Assembly (NCBI RefSeq): GCF_000266945.1
Contig: NC_018025.1
Span: forward strand, 5,026,001-5,090,000
From: Desulfomonile tiedjei DSM 6799
Lineage (GTDB): Bacteria; Desulfobacterota; Desulfomonilia; Desulfomonilales; Desulfomonilaceae
Length of the DNA: 64,000 bases
Direction: 5' to 3'
This document shows, piece by piece, positions 53,797 through 62,568 of the stretch. Each line of letters starts with the position of its first letter. Position 1 is the stretch's first letter. The notes under the pieces were generated by a model. The model did not search any database. It saw only the letters and a program-made list of their open reading frames with translations, and was not told the DNA's origin. Position numbers and translations under genes: made by a program.

Positions 53797-53861
53797 ATTC
53801 AGGAATAACCCAGGGATAGCAAATATGGGGGAGAAGAATGGGCATGCTTTATAAGATCGGT

Positions 53862-54161
53862 CTACGGCATATTCAGGATTCGTTCACTGCGCCAAACCCT
53901 AACAATTCTGATACGAGGTTTATCAAGACGGTAAACTATACGGAAGGGTGGATGAACAATCTCCCGCAGAGTGGCAATGCCAAACTCAGGTACAATCCGA
54001 CCAATTTCGGGAAAATCGGTGAGCCTTTCCACCGCCGAGAGTACCTGCTCCAAAAAACGTTCGCCAGTCTCGGGATTCTGCTGGTTAGCGTACCACCTGC
54101 GGATTGCCTCAAGATCCTGCACAGCCGAGGCAGCGAAGGTGATCTTATATTTCCGAGGCAT
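53862..54161 (-). CDS. ParE/RelE-type toxin
   Basis: The 99-aa basic protein has the ParE fold pattern: KYKITFAASAVQDLEAI, YANQQNPETGERFLEQV, LTDFPEIGRIVPEFG and the C-terminal PPFRIVYRLDKPRIRIVRVW. It starts 4 bases after the antitoxin stop. Such toxins act on gyrase or on ribosome-bound mRNA; which applies cannot be told from the sequence. It is adjacent to a tRNA gene, a common spot for mobile additions. Confidence 0.92.
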   Translation of the reverse strand: MPRKYKITFAASAVQDLEAIRRWYANQQNPETGERFLEQVLSAVERLTDFPEIGRIVPEFGIATLREIVHPPFRIVYRLDKPRIRIVRVWRSERILNMP

Positions 54162-54165
54162 TTCT

Positions 54166-54441
54166 TCAAGTCAATCCGAGACGTTTCTTCACGTCTGCGA
54201 GACTCATTTCCCTTCCCTCTTCCAGATCCACTATACCTTGAACCACACCACGTAAAAAGGCCAACTCTTCCGTTTGAGTTTCGTAATCCTTGAGTGATTG
54301 AACAACAGCCACTCCACGTCCTCTATTGGTCAAAAGGACCGGCCTACGGGTCTTGTCGACTTGGTTAACAACTCGGCCTGGGTTAATTTTCATATCGCTC
54401 AGCGGGACGATATCCTCCGAGAATTTTGTAGTCATCGCCAT
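54166..54441 (-). CDS. Phd/YefM-type antitoxin
   Basis: The 91-aa protein starts at ATG 54441 (MAMTTKFSEDIVPLSDMK) with AGGAG upstream. It has the Phd/YefM DNA-binding N-terminus: PLSDMKINPGRVVNQVDKTR, RPVLLTNRGRGVAVVQS, and a C-terminal toxin-binding helix (EEGREMSLADVKKRLG). It binds and blocks the toxin encoded directly downstream and should repress its own promoter in the gap up to 54679. Confidence 0.9.
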   Translation of the reverse strand: MAMTTKFSEDIVPLSDMKINPGRVVNQVDKTRRPVLLTNRGRGVAVVQSLKDYETQTEELAFLRGVVQGIVDLEEGREMSLADVKKRLGLT

Positions 54442-54679
54442 ATCTTCTCCTCTCATGATCTACTAATAGTACTGATAATAACACCAATTAAATGACCAAG
54501 CAAACTGGATCTAGGATTGGGAACCCGAACTCACGCCTCCGTAGTTATTCGGGGTGAATAGCAGAAGTGATTGGAATGATGAATCTTCCCATCTCCCGCG
54601 TTCAGACCAACCCGACTCGGACATCGATTTAGGTTTCAGGGATAACTGATGAGGAATAATTCTTTGGGGCGCTGGAAGC

Positions 54680-55435
54680 TCAGATCACACCTGGGCGCAA
54701 AGAAACCGAATAGGTGAACAGGTCGGATCGATACAACGAACAGCCCGCCATGATGGGGCGAGCAGGAGCAGCATAAATGACCAATCTTCTTGCCAAAAGC
54801 GGGCTCCCACGCTTGATTTTCAGCACAGAGGCCTGTTCTGCCGAAGCTACAGTGGCACTTATCTGGTAGTCGGCCTTCTCTATAATCATCTTCCCCCTGC
54901 GAGCCAGTGTTATGAAAATGGGTTCTCTTACGATGTCGGCATGTTTCACGAGGCTCATAAACTCTGCTGGTAAATAACGGTCATCCAACGCCACAGGGCA
55001 ACCATCCGCGTATCGAATGCGTCTGATATAGAAAACGGGTGTTCCTGCCGGCAGCCCAAGGTCGGATAGCCATTGTTCGGAACAGACTTTGGTCTCGTAG
55101 GCTGCGACTACAACTTCAATTTGCTTGCTCTGGAGAGTCCATTCTTCGATGAAGGTCTCTATTTGGTCGAGCTGTCCGCTGATCCGACGGGGAGTTATGA
55201 ATGTTCCGACCCCTCTCACTCTGTACAGGTGCCCTTCATTAACGAGGTCTCTCACTGCTTGTCGCACGGTTAATCGACTTACGCCGAATATCCGGGTAAG
55301 TGCTTCTTCGGGCAATAATTTGAGTTGCTCTTTGTTGCCGCCTTGTTCCCTTTTTTCATCGATAAAGCGCAGCAGTTGATCCTTGATTTGACTGTGCAAG
55401 GGCAACGCAGAGTTTCTGTCGATGCTTTTGAGCAC
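54680..55435 (-). CDS. GntR-family regulator with UTRA ligand domain
   Basis: The 251-aa protein uses a GTG start (55435) after GAGGAGAG. The N-terminal winged helix-turn-helix (about 1-80) has LPEEALTRIFGVSRLTVRQA and GVGTFITP; the C-terminal UTRA domain (about 100-245) has VFYIRRIRYADGCPVALDDR and LYRSDLFTYSVSLRP. The family senses small molecules and represses nearby genes. It is downstream of grdD in the same direction, 673 bases away, and could control the glycine reductase genes; this is inference from position only. Confidence 0.92.
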   Translation of the reverse strand: MLKSIDRNSALPLHSQIKDQLLRFIDEKREQGGNKEQLKLLPEEALTRIFGVSRLTVRQAVRDLVNEGHLYRVRGVGTFITPRRISGQLDQIETFIEEWTLQSKQIEVVVAAYETKVCSEQWLSDLGLPAGTPVFYIRRIRYADGCPVALDDRYLPAEFMSLVKHADIVREPIFITLARRGKMIIEKADYQISATVASAEQASVLKIKRGSPLLARRLVIYAAPARPIMAGCSLYRSDLFTYSVSLRPGVI

Positions 55436-55850
55436 CTGACTCTCCTCGAGGGCCGTAAGACCATCAGACCGGTGGTATCATGGTGCGCGAGTCCTTTTGG
55501 GTGTACCCACGATCGGCGATTCCGTCTCTGGACGGCCCGATTGCACCAGGATCGATTGTTATTATACCCGTCCGGTCCCCAATGGCAAAGCCTGTGACAT
55601 TCGTTCAGTGAGCATTTGCTCTTGTGCCCGGGCTCAGGCCCGGTCAGCGTGCCGGCAACGAACCTGCAGCACCGCACAGACAAATCTTTTCTCTCCTTAT
55701 ACCATATCTTTCCCATTGTCATCTCCAATTTAACCGCAACACGGTTCCATGAACTGCCCGGGAGTCACACACGCCGGATCGACTGATTTTCTGATGTCTC
55801 AAGAGAATATGTCAGGCTTCCGAAGCCTGGAGGAATCGCCAAAACCGTGA
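55436..55850. other. Gap between grdD and gntR: left part
   Basis: No gene is seen. The hairpin CCGGG-CTCAGG-CCCGG lies at about 55628-55643. GGTGGTATCATGGTGCG near 55472 could be part of an operator, but there is no matching second half. The regulator promoter should be in this area. Confidence 0.35.
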
Positions 55851-55854
55851 CCGA

Positions 55855-55948
55855 TATTGGTAGGTGTCGGCCTCCGTACCGGCACATCTTCAATATGATC
55901 AATGATATCGGTAGAATGGACCGGCAGGGACGCCGGTCCCCACCAATA
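55855..55948. repeat. Family C two-hairpin repeat, copy 5 (94 bp)
   Basis: TATTGGTAGG at left and CACCAATA at right are inverted; inside are GGCCTCCGTACCGGCACATCTT and CCGGCAGGGACGCCGG. It matches 31045-31139 almost base for base over the middle section. Confidence 0.78.
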
Positions 55949-56108
55949 CCTTCTATTCGAGCGTAGGATAAACGTCAGAATTTTGGGCAATCGCTCTAAA
56001 AGAATGCGGAGTACGGGAAAAGCTCACGCCAGGCCTCTCTCGCGACAGCTTTCCCCAGACTGCATCTCGGAACCGGCCGAGATGGGCGCATTGCCCAGTC
56101 TCAACCTC

Positions 56109-57257
56109 CTAAAGCGTTAGCATGCTGTTCTTTTGCAGGACATCCAGCGCAAGAGGCCTGTCCTCGAGTGCCACCAGAATGACCGGCCCCACGCAGCCCA
56201 TACCGGTCTCAGCGTAAATTCCCCTTGAACGCAGGAGTTCCTGAGCCGATTCCAGGAGCAGGACGTCGATGCCGGCGATCTGTTCGGTGACCACCTTTTT
56301 CTCGGGAGCCGGCGCCTGAGGAGCAGTGGCTCGCTTCCGCGTCTTGCACAGTGTGCTCAATCCTGCTCGGTGGGCCCGCTGCCACTCCTCGCGAAAGACT
56401 TCCGTGACCTTTCCCCTGACCATAGCGGCCGCGTAAGAGATCGAACCGGCTATTACCGGTGCTCCCGAAGCACGTGAGATGATGTGGATGATGCGTTGAT
56501 AACGTTCTCCTATGCCCGGACCATATCCCCAGCCAACGGATTCGTAGCCGCCTCCCGTGGTAAACGCAGAAAAGAGTTTGGTTAGCAGGTTTCCGGTAAG
56601 GCTATCGCAGACCATGACATCCGGGGTTCCTCGCAAAAGATCGTTCCCACGCATGACCACGTCCCGATCGGACCGCCCTGAAACGGCCAGGTTGATACAG
56701 TAGCCGTTGGCCTGGAGTTCACGGAGTATGCGTTCCACCGGTCTGGCTCCGTCGATGTTGAGTACTCCTACGGAGGGGTTGGCGATGCCGTAAGCCTTGG
56801 CGACACTAATGCCGTACAAAGCGTTGTAGGCCATGCCCTGGACTCTTTCAGCGGAAGACATGCCTGTGGTGCAGGCTATAAACATGGGCCTTCCCAGGCC
56901 TGGAGTACTTACAAGACCTACGGTAGCCACACCAAGGGGAAAGGGATAGTGCATGGTCACAGCGGCCTGGAGTTCGCCCGCATCAAGCATACGTTCCATG
57001 ACCGCATGCGCCTCTTCTTCCGTAGATGCAGGAACCGTGCGCAGGTTGGTGGCCATGTCAGCAGGTCCGATCGTCAGAACTTCTATGCCCGGTACATTCC
57101 TTTGAGCCATCTCAGCCCCCGACAGAACTTCGCTGTATCCATGTTCATTGCCGATCGCAGTGAGGCCGATCTTGATTGCCGGTTCGGAATGAGGTGCCAA
57201 CAGATGCTGAGCAGTCTCGTCCAGCACTTCAGCGATCAGATGTCTGATATCACGCAT
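56109..57257 (-). CDS. grdD: grdD: glycine reductase complex component C, alpha subunit
   Basis: The protein has 382 aa. The ATG at 57257 overlaps the grdC stop in TGATG, so the pair is translationally coupled. The fold is phosphate acetyltransferase/PlsX-like (KIGLTAIGNEHGYSE, AVTMHYPFPLGVATVGLVST, GTPDVMVCDSLTGNLLTKLF). A Cys near residue 355 in GMGCVGPVIL corresponds by position to Cys359 of the Eubacterium acidaminophilum subunit, the thiol that carries the acetyl group before acetyl phosphate is released. With GrdC it turns the acetyl thioester into acetyl phosphate, from which acetate kinase makes ATP. Confidence 0.93.
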   Translation of the reverse strand: MRDIRHLIAEVLDETAQHLLAPHSEPAIKIGLTAIGNEHGYSEVLSGAEMAQRNVPGIEVLTIGPADMATNLRTVPASTEEEAHAVMERMLDAGELQAAVTMHYPFPLGVATVGLVSTPGLGRPMFIACTTGMSSAERVQGMAYNALYGISVAKAYGIANPSVGVLNIDGARPVERILRELQANGYCINLAVSGRSDRDVVMRGNDLLRGTPDVMVCDSLTGNLLTKLFSAFTTGGGYESVGWGYGPGIGERYQRIIHIISRASGAPVIAGSISYAAAMVRGKVTEVFREEWQRAHRAGLSTLCKTRKRATAPQAPAPEKKVVTEQIAGIDVLLLESAQELLRSRGIYAETGMGCVGPVILVALEDRPLALDVLQKNSMLTL

Positions 57258-58801
57258 CACGCAGTCCCCGGATTGTTCTTGGACAAAGACATCAACATCT
57301 CGGCCAGGACCTGGCGGATGCTGTCCTTATCCAACGATGAGCTTTTGGCTGTCAGCCCGCGATTCTTCTCTACGATCAGGGACAGCCCATCGAAGAGATT
57401 CGTTATTCTCCCCAGGAACAGACTGCCCTTGCCAATGACCATCGCAGCATTCATATCGCCGGCCAGCAGGCGTTCACGAAAGAAACCGAGACAAGGAACT
57501 CCCGAGGGGATGTGTCCCTGAGTGGGAGCAAATCCTGGGAGACCATGTTTTTTAACAAATGCCGGGATGTCTTCTCTGGCAATCTCCGAAGCCATGACTG
57601 CCAGCGCGGCTATCATCCGGTAATTACTCTCGGGTACATTGCCGGCTCCGGCAGGTTCGGTAAGTTCGGGGTTCTGCATCTCCACTGAATAGCGGTCAAT
57701 GTCAGTAATTTTGAGGCCTAGCTGTGCCAGAGGGGCTGTTACAAGGGCCTGCATCACATGCTGAGGCGAAGAACCGGTCCCGATCGCATGCTTGCCGATC
57801 ACGTCCAATCGAATAACCGGGTTCACTCCATCGTTTTCGGAGATCAGCAGGGCAAAAGTTCCCAACATGTCCTCCAAGACGGGCATGCCCTTGCTCACAT
57901 GGTCTTTGCCATTCATGCCCAGCTTGGCGACCGAGCCTCCGCCAACCACCACCACATTTTTAAACACTCCTGCCTTGACCAAAGAAGCGGCGTGCAACAG
58001 AGCGTGGACAGGCCCCGCGCAAAAACCGCGCACATCGCAGCCGCTCGCATTGACCAGGCCAGTCAACTCTCCGATAGATTTGGCGAAATTGCCGCCGCCC
58101 CGTTGGTTCATGTCTCCGCAGGCCTCTTCGGAACATTCAATGATGTAGTCGACCTCGGCCGGAGGTGTGCCCGTGTTGGCCAGCAAATACAGCAAAGGAA
58201 GAAGAGACGATGCCTTGACTGTAATGTTTTCGAGCATCACGCGGGCAGACAGATTCTCGTCCGTTTCATGGGCCTGCCGCACACACCCCACAAGTTTTTG
58301 TCCCAGGTACAGGCCTTCGGCAGTGTGATTGGCCACAAGCTCTTCAATCACTCTTGAGTCTTCGCCTTTGCTCAAGCGACTCAAGTTAGCCCCTGTCAGG
58401 AGACTATGGGAGCCAAGCGACTCGAGGAGCTCCTGAGAAAAATTACGCTCCAAAACCACCAGGTCGAAGGAATCCGCAATCTTCAGGAGTCCGTACAGCT
58501 CGACTTCCGGCATGATTTCTCCATATGCCCCAAGTCGGCTTCCTCCATCAGTTGATGTTCCGACCGCAGCGTGCCAAGGTCGCTGGATAGCGTCAAGATC
58601 GAGAGGGGAAACGTTGCCGATATAGACCTGGTTCGGAGGATAAGAGACAGCGGACTCAAAATCGCGCAGATGATTCGGGAGCCTGGCAAGGTAATCCGAG
58701 TTCGGGTTCTTTTTCCGCTCTGTGCTCTGCGTTGAGCCGTAATGAAGGAGAAGGTTGGGCGCGTGAACCAGGGAATAGGCCACGCCTTTGAGGACAGCCA
58801 T
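57257..58801 (-). CDS. grdC: grdC: glycine reductase complex component C, beta subunit
   Basis: The 514-aa protein matches the known GrdC length (about 510) and has the FabH/thiolase-like pattern: a segment VDYIIECSEEACGDMNQRGG with a candidate active Cys, VRGFCAGPVHALLHA, KNVVVVGGGSVAKLGMN and FAPTQGHIPSGVPCLGF. ATG 58801 follows GAGGTAGGAAC. It receives the carboxymethyl group from selenoprotein A and forms the acetyl thioester. It is 209 bases downstream of grdA; a 92-bp repeat lies between them. Confidence 0.93.
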   Translation of the reverse strand: MAVLKGVAYSLVHAPNLLLHYGSTQSTERKKNPNSDYLARLPNHLRDFESAVSYPPNQVYIGNVSPLDLDAIQRPWHAAVGTSTDGGSRLGAYGEIMPEVELYGLLKIADSFDLVVLERNFSQELLESLGSHSLLTGANLSRLSKGEDSRVIEELVANHTAEGLYLGQKLVGCVRQAHETDENLSARVMLENITVKASSLLPLLYLLANTGTPPAEVDYIIECSEEACGDMNQRGGGNFAKSIGELTGLVNASGCDVRGFCAGPVHALLHAASLVKAGVFKNVVVVGGGSVAKLGMNGKDHVSKGMPVLEDMLGTFALLISENDGVNPVIRLDVIGKHAIGTGSSPQHVMQALVTAPLAQLGLKITDIDRYSVEMQNPELTEPAGAGNVPESNYRMIAALAVMASEIAREDIPAFVKKHGLPGFAPTQGHIPSGVPCLGFFRERLLAGDMNAAMVIGKGSLFLGRITNLFDGLSLIVEKNRGLTAKSSSLDKDSIRQVLAEMLMSLSKNNPGTA

Positions 58802-58820
58802 GTTCCTACCTCGATGCTTG

Positions 58821-58912
58821 ATACCAATTTGCTTTCAAAGTTAGACGAAAATCCCCTCTAACCCCCCTTTACTAAAGGGGGGAATGGGGGGATTTTGAAT
58901 GCAAATTGATAT
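58821..58912. repeat. MITE-like repeat (92 bp) with family A-like ends and G-run core
   Basis: The ends ATACCAATTTGCTTTCAAA and TTTGAATGCAAATTGATAT are imperfect inverted repeats; the centre has CCCCCCTTTACTAAAGGGGGG. Its terminus resembles that of the 155-bp family A (ATACCAATGCGCTTTCA). It sits between grdA and grdC in one operon. Confidence 0.78.
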
Positions 58913-59010
58913 GATATGGGTCCGGCAGTTGCTACGCCAGCCCCAGGAAAAAGGGAGTTGGCACTTCCCGGCCATAGCCCGTCCGGCGATCACCGGGAAG
59001 CCGGAGGTCT

Positions 59011-59472
59011 CTAGACCTGTTTCCGCATGCTGGCGACTTCAGAGGTCAATTTGGCGACGTCAGCCACCATTTCCATCATGGCCACTTGTTCCTGATACAC
59101 ATTCGGATCGAACTCGGCTTTAATCTCCTGTTCGAACACATGATACACGGGGAGTCCCAACGAGACCCCTGCCAATGAGCCTGCATAGGTCGGATCGCCG
59201 ACCGTGACCGTCTCGGCAGCCAGTCCGGCGCTACTCGGTTCGGATGCACCGAGAAGCACCACCACGTTCTCACTACCGTATCGCTCGGCCACTTCTTTGA
59301 TCTTTGCCTGATTTTGCAGGTCCATGGCACCCGCGGCCGTTCAGACGTAGCATTCCGTACTGACGAACACTACTTCACCGCCTGCGCTCATGGCGCACTC
59401 GGCAATAGCTGGGCCCGGTATGCCATCCCGGTCTCCCAGCGCAACGATCTTCTTTCCAGCCAGAATTCCCAA
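59011..59472 (-). CDS. grdA: grdA: glycine reductase selenoprotein A (in-frame TGA = selenocysteine)
   Basis: The full gene is 154 codons from a TTG start at 59472 (box GGAGAG upstream, first residues [20 protein letters not shown]) to the stop at 59011. Codon 44 (59341-59343) is TGA. The reading is [14 protein letters not shown], the known GrdA active site with Cys-x-x-Sec. The downstream part ([32 protein letters not shown]) fits GrdA. A SECIS-like hairpin follows the TGA. The selenol carries the carboxymethyl group from protein B to protein C. A truncated reading starting at 59325 would miss the active site. Confidence 0.95.
59316..59334 (-). promoter_or_regulatory. SECIS-like hairpin of grdA
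   Basis: On the mRNA GCGGGU pairs with ACCUGC (5 pairs plus one G-U) around loop GCCAUGG. It starts 6 bases after the UGA, in the position where bacterial selenocysteine insertion elements lie. Confidence 0.6.
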
Positions 59473-59553
59473 TTCTGCTCTCCTCTCTGTGTATAAGTAG
59501 TTTTCTTACAGTGTTTGCCAAAAGTTTTGTCCGATTCAAATCCCCCAGCCCCG
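59473..59553. promoter_or_regulatory. Upstream region of grdA
   Basis: The grdA ribosome-binding site (GAGGAGAGC on the minus strand) is here. TTATAC on the minus strand is a possible -10 but no good -35 lies 17 bases upstream. With the 449-bp gap to trxA, grdA may have its own promoter. Confidence 0.35.
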
Positions 59554-59758
59554 ATAAGCACTAACTTCGTTCTAATTCTTTGTTCCAGAGGGACTAAAGA
59601 AAATAGCCCGGTAATTCATTGCCGGGAATTTGTGTATCAGCCGTCCCTCCGGGACTCAAAAATCATTAGATTTTTCCTTAACCGGCGATGAATCGCCGGC
59701 CTATTTCCAGTTGTTCCTCCGGAACAACCGACCCAAAGCACCCTGAGTTAGCGCCTAT
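59554..59758. repeat. MITE-like repeat family B, copy 3 (205 bp)
   Basis: Ends ATAAGCACTAACTT and GAGTTAGCGCCTAT are imperfect inverted repeats. The internal hairpins CCCGGTAATTCATTGCCGGG, GTCCCTCCGGGAC and CCGGCGATGAATCGCCGG are the same as in the copy at 30790-31005. It lies between trxA and grdA. Confidence 0.8.
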
Positions 59759-59763
59759 GCCCC

Positions 59764-59843
59764 TTACCCCCCTTTACTAAGGGGGGAATCGTACGTTGCT
59801 TCTTTACTCCCCTTTTACAAAGGGGGGCCGGGGGGATTTTTCC
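59764..59843. repeat. G-run palindromic repeats beside family B copy 3
   Basis: ACCCCCCTTTACTAAGGGGGG and CCCCTTTTACAAAGGGGGG are two hairpins in tandem, followed by GGGGGATTTTTCCC. The same association with family B is seen at 7191-7530. Confidence 0.6.
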
Positions 59844-59921
59844 CACGAATAACTGAACGGATACCTCTATCAGAGCACTTGACCAGTATCTGGTCGCCTG
59901 CATCAGTTACAGAATCGTTTG

Positions 59922-60248
59922 TTACTCCGCCAAGGCCTTAATACAGTCTTCGATTTCCTTTTGCCCGAACTCGCCGGTGAGTTCGGCTACCCTGTCTCCT
60001 GCCTTGAAAAAAAGGAACGTGGGCAGGCTCATCACCTTGAGCCGCACGGCCAGACGCCGGTTCTCTGCGCAGTTGACTTTGCAGAATTTCACCTTTCCGA
60101 GGTAACGTGCAGCGAGCTCTTCTACGATGGGCATGAGCCCAAGACAGGGCCCGCAACGCGGTCCCCAGAAATCCACCAACACGGGCAAATCGCTATCCCT
60201 AACTTCCGTGTCGAAACTGTCCTGGGTCACTTCTAACAAACCAGGCAT
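59922..60248 (-). CDS. trxA: trxA: thioredoxin of the glycine reductase cluster
   Basis: The 108-aa protein starts at ATG 60248 (MPGLLEVTQDSFDTEV) with AAAGGAGT upstream. The active site is WGPRCGPC, with Arg in place of the usual Ala or Pro-Trp context (WAxCGPC). LMPIVEELAARYLGKVKF and SLPTFLFFKAGDRV with cis-Pro are typical. It passes electrons from TrxB to GrdA selenol/disulfide. It is 23 bases downstream of trxB and part of the same transcript. Confidence 0.93.
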   Translation of the reverse strand: MPGLLEVTQDSFDTEVRDSDLPVLVDFWGPRCGPCLGLMPIVEELAARYLGKVKFCKVNCAENRRLAVRLKVMSLPTFLFFKAGDRVAELTGEFGQKEIEDCIKALAE

Positions 60249-60271
60249 TTTGTGTGTTACTCCTTTTGTGA

Positions 60272-61201
60272 TTAGACCTGCCAGAGGCCGGCCTCGATGT
60301 ATTTCTCGGCGTGGAAAGCAGCAATGGCTCCATCCGCCGCCGCGGTCACCACCTGACGGAGCAACTTCCGGCGGACATCCCCTACTGCGTAGACACCCTT
60401 CATGTTTGTGCACATATGTTCATCTGTCGGGATATAGCCTTCCACGTCGGTTTCGACTGTCCCGCCCAACCATTCTGAATTTGGAGTCAGGCCGACATAG
60501 ATGAACACGCCGTCTACGGGTACGACCTGAGTCTCACCACTAACCACGTTTCTTAAAAGCGTCGTTTCTACGGCACTCGAGCCTCTTATTTCTTCCACAA
60601 CCGTGTTCCACATGATCTGAAGTTTTGGATTGGCCAGCGCCCTTTCCTGTACAATGCCTGTTGCCCGCAGACTATCCCTTCGATGCACAAGCGTCACTTT
60701 GTCTGCGAACTTGGTAAGGTACACGGCCTCTTCCACGGCAGCATCTCCTCCTCCCACCACTAGGAGCGATGCCCCTTCGTAGAAGGCTGCATCGCAGGTT
60801 GCGCAGTAGGACACCCCGCGTCCTCTGAACTCCAGTTCCCCGGGGCATTGAAGTGCCTTGGGGTAGGCTCCTGATGCGATTATCACAGCGTGAGCAGCAT
60901 ATTCACACTTCTCTGTACGCAACACCCAAAGGGTTTCATTACTGAAAAGACCCTGTGCCTTGGTTGCTACTTTCTCAACTCCGAATCGTGAAGCTTGCTT
61001 TGCCATGGCTTCCGAAAGGGCCGACCCGGAGATTCCTGTAGCAAAACCGGGGTAATTCTCTATTTCATCTGTAGTGGCAGCCTGCCCCCCTACGGCAAGT
61101 TTTTCGACCAGAAGCGTTTTCAGCTTGCTCCTGCCCGCGTAGATCGCGGCAGTAAGTCCTGCAGGGCCGGCACCGACTATAATAACATCGTGTAGTGACA
61201 T
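60272..61201 (-). CDS. trxB: trxB: thioredoxin reductase of the glycine reductase cluster
   Basis: The 309-aa flavoprotein has FAD motif VGAGPAGLTAAIYA, NADPH motif VVGGGDAAVEEAVYL, redox pair CATCDAAF, and the C-terminal GVYAVGDVRRKLLRQVVTAA FAD contact. ATG 61201 follows AAGGACAAAAC. It reduces the neighbouring thioredoxin for glycine reductase. It lies 43 bases downstream of the grdB stop. GDVRRK in place of the usual GDVRTK or GDCR is a small variation. Confidence 0.94.
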   Translation of the reverse strand: MSLHDVIIVGAGPAGLTAAIYAGRSKLKTLLVEKLAVGGQAATTDEIENYPGFATGISGSALSEAMAKQASRFGVEKVATKAQGLFSNETLWVLRTEKCEYAAHAVIIASGAYPKALQCPGELEFRGRGVSYCATCDAAFYEGASLLVVGGGDAAVEEAVYLTKFADKVTLVHRRDSLRATGIVQERALANPKLQIMWNTVVEEIRGSSAVETTLLRNVVSGETQVVPVDGVFIYVGLTPNSEWLGGTVETDVEGYIPTDEHMCTNMKGVYAVGDVRRKLLRQVVTAAADGAIAAFHAEKYIEAGLWQV

Positions 61202-61244
61202 GTTTTGTCCTTGTTACGCCGCTGATATCAAAGCTTCTTTCCCT

Positions 61245-62555
61245 TTAAGAGTCCGCAGTGAAAACTCTTTGCTCGTCAATGGATGTGTGTAGAGCTGTCA
61301 AGGCTCTATCCACCAGCCTGCTTCGCAGGCTCTTCTCCTGGCCGAGACTTAGTTCAGGGTTACCTAACGGATGAGGTATGGCGTAGCCGGGCACGATGCG
61401 ATTTGCGCCTATTGCCATGGCGATGGACGTGATGGTGCACACTTGTACGGTTGGCAGTCCCGCACGTTCCAGCTCTTTCGTTATCGTTGCACCGCAACGA
61501 GTGCCCGTCCCTCAGGTACTGGTCAGGATCACCGCGTTGACCCCGGAGGCTACGAGGCGCTCGGCTATTTCTCTTCCAAACTTTCGGCTGTTTTCCAGCG
61601 ACGTGCCGTTCCCGGTTGTCGTGAAGAAGCTCGAGAACAGCGCTCCGATCTTTCCTTCTCGCTCGCATTTCCTGAGGATGTCCACGGGCAATACCCGGTC
61701 GGGATCTTGATTGGCAAAAACGCTACTGTAACCCCCGTGCACCGCTTGGAATTCTTCTCCCGAAAGGTCGTCAATGCCTTCAAGGCTATATTCGAGGTAT
61801 TTGGTAGCCCGCGCGGATTCAAGGCGATCGGGGTTTCCTTTAGGAACGATGCCGCCTTCGGTCACAAGGGCAATAGTGGCAACAGCGAGGTCTGATACGG
61901 GAGGTGCCGGGGACACCTTATCAAAGGCAGGCATTGGTAATTCCGTCACAAACGGTGCCCCATCGATCTTCGCCAACAGCATGTCTACAGCGCGGGCGGC
62001 ACCGTTCTTTTCGGTCCATGCCTCTTTTCTAATCCCTCGCGGCAGATAACCTTCCTCCTCGGGAGGGCCTATTTCTGTCCTCTTGACCAGTTTAAGCCCA
62101 AGGTCCGCCATGATTTCAACGGCCTGACGCATCCCCGCTGCTGAGGACTCGGTTCGAACGCAAAAGATGTCTCTCCCGAAGAGCTCCACTCCAGGGTTCT
62201 CGGGGTACATGCCGGTAATGGCCGGAATGTTAAGGTCCGTAGTGACTGCCTTACACACCGCGCCGCACGCGGGTCCGTACCGGCCGGCATTGAATGCAGG
62301 ACCGGCGACGACCAGGTCGGGATTAAAGGTGCGGATAAGATCGATCACTTCTCTGGTCGCCCGGTCGGACTGTTCTGCAAAGAAATTGTCGCCGCAGATG
62401 ACTGTGCCGACGATTGACGCTTCATCACCCAAGGCCGCTTCCAGTGCCTTGCCGGGCCCCAGGGAGCCCTCTCTGATTTGCGGCGGAACATCTGCTTTGT
62501 CCTCGCCGCCGATCTGCCCGAAAAATTGGTTGAGATAGTGGACTACTCTGATCAC
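61245..62555 (-). CDS. grdB: grdB: substrate-specific selenoprotein subunit of component B (in-frame TGA = selenocysteine)
   Basis: The gene has 437 codons from a GTG start (62555) behind AAAGGAGGTG to the stop at 61245. Codon 348 (61512-61514) is TGA. The reading is VILTST-U-GTGTRCGATI, matching the Sec region of GrdB, GrdF and GrdH proteins. The C-terminal part (GLPTVQVCTITSIAM, then IPHPLGNPELSLGQEKSL) is also that of the family and would be lost if the TGA were a stop. The N-terminus is RVVHYLNQFFGQIGGED. With GrdE it forms protein B, which activates glycine (or sarcosine/betaine; specificity not readable). A perfect SECIS-like stem follows the TGA. Confidence 0.95.
61485..61499 (-). promoter_or_regulatory. 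SECIS-like hairpin of grdB
   Basis: On the mRNA CGUUGC-GGU-GCAACG is a perfect 6-bp stem with a GGU loop, starting 12 bases after the UGA. A GGU loop and this distance are typical of bacterial selenocysteine insertion elements. Confidence 0.75.
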
Positions 62556-62568
62556 GTGCGCACCTCCT

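Noticed and set aside
59011-59325. Short GrdA-like gene starting at ATG 59325
   Set aside because: This is the C-terminal part of the recoded grdA; the frame continues through TGA to the TTG at 59472 with full family pattern.
61245-61442. Separate 65-codon gene downstream of grdB
   Set aside because: It is the C-terminal part of the selenoprotein GrdB, read through the TGA at 61512.
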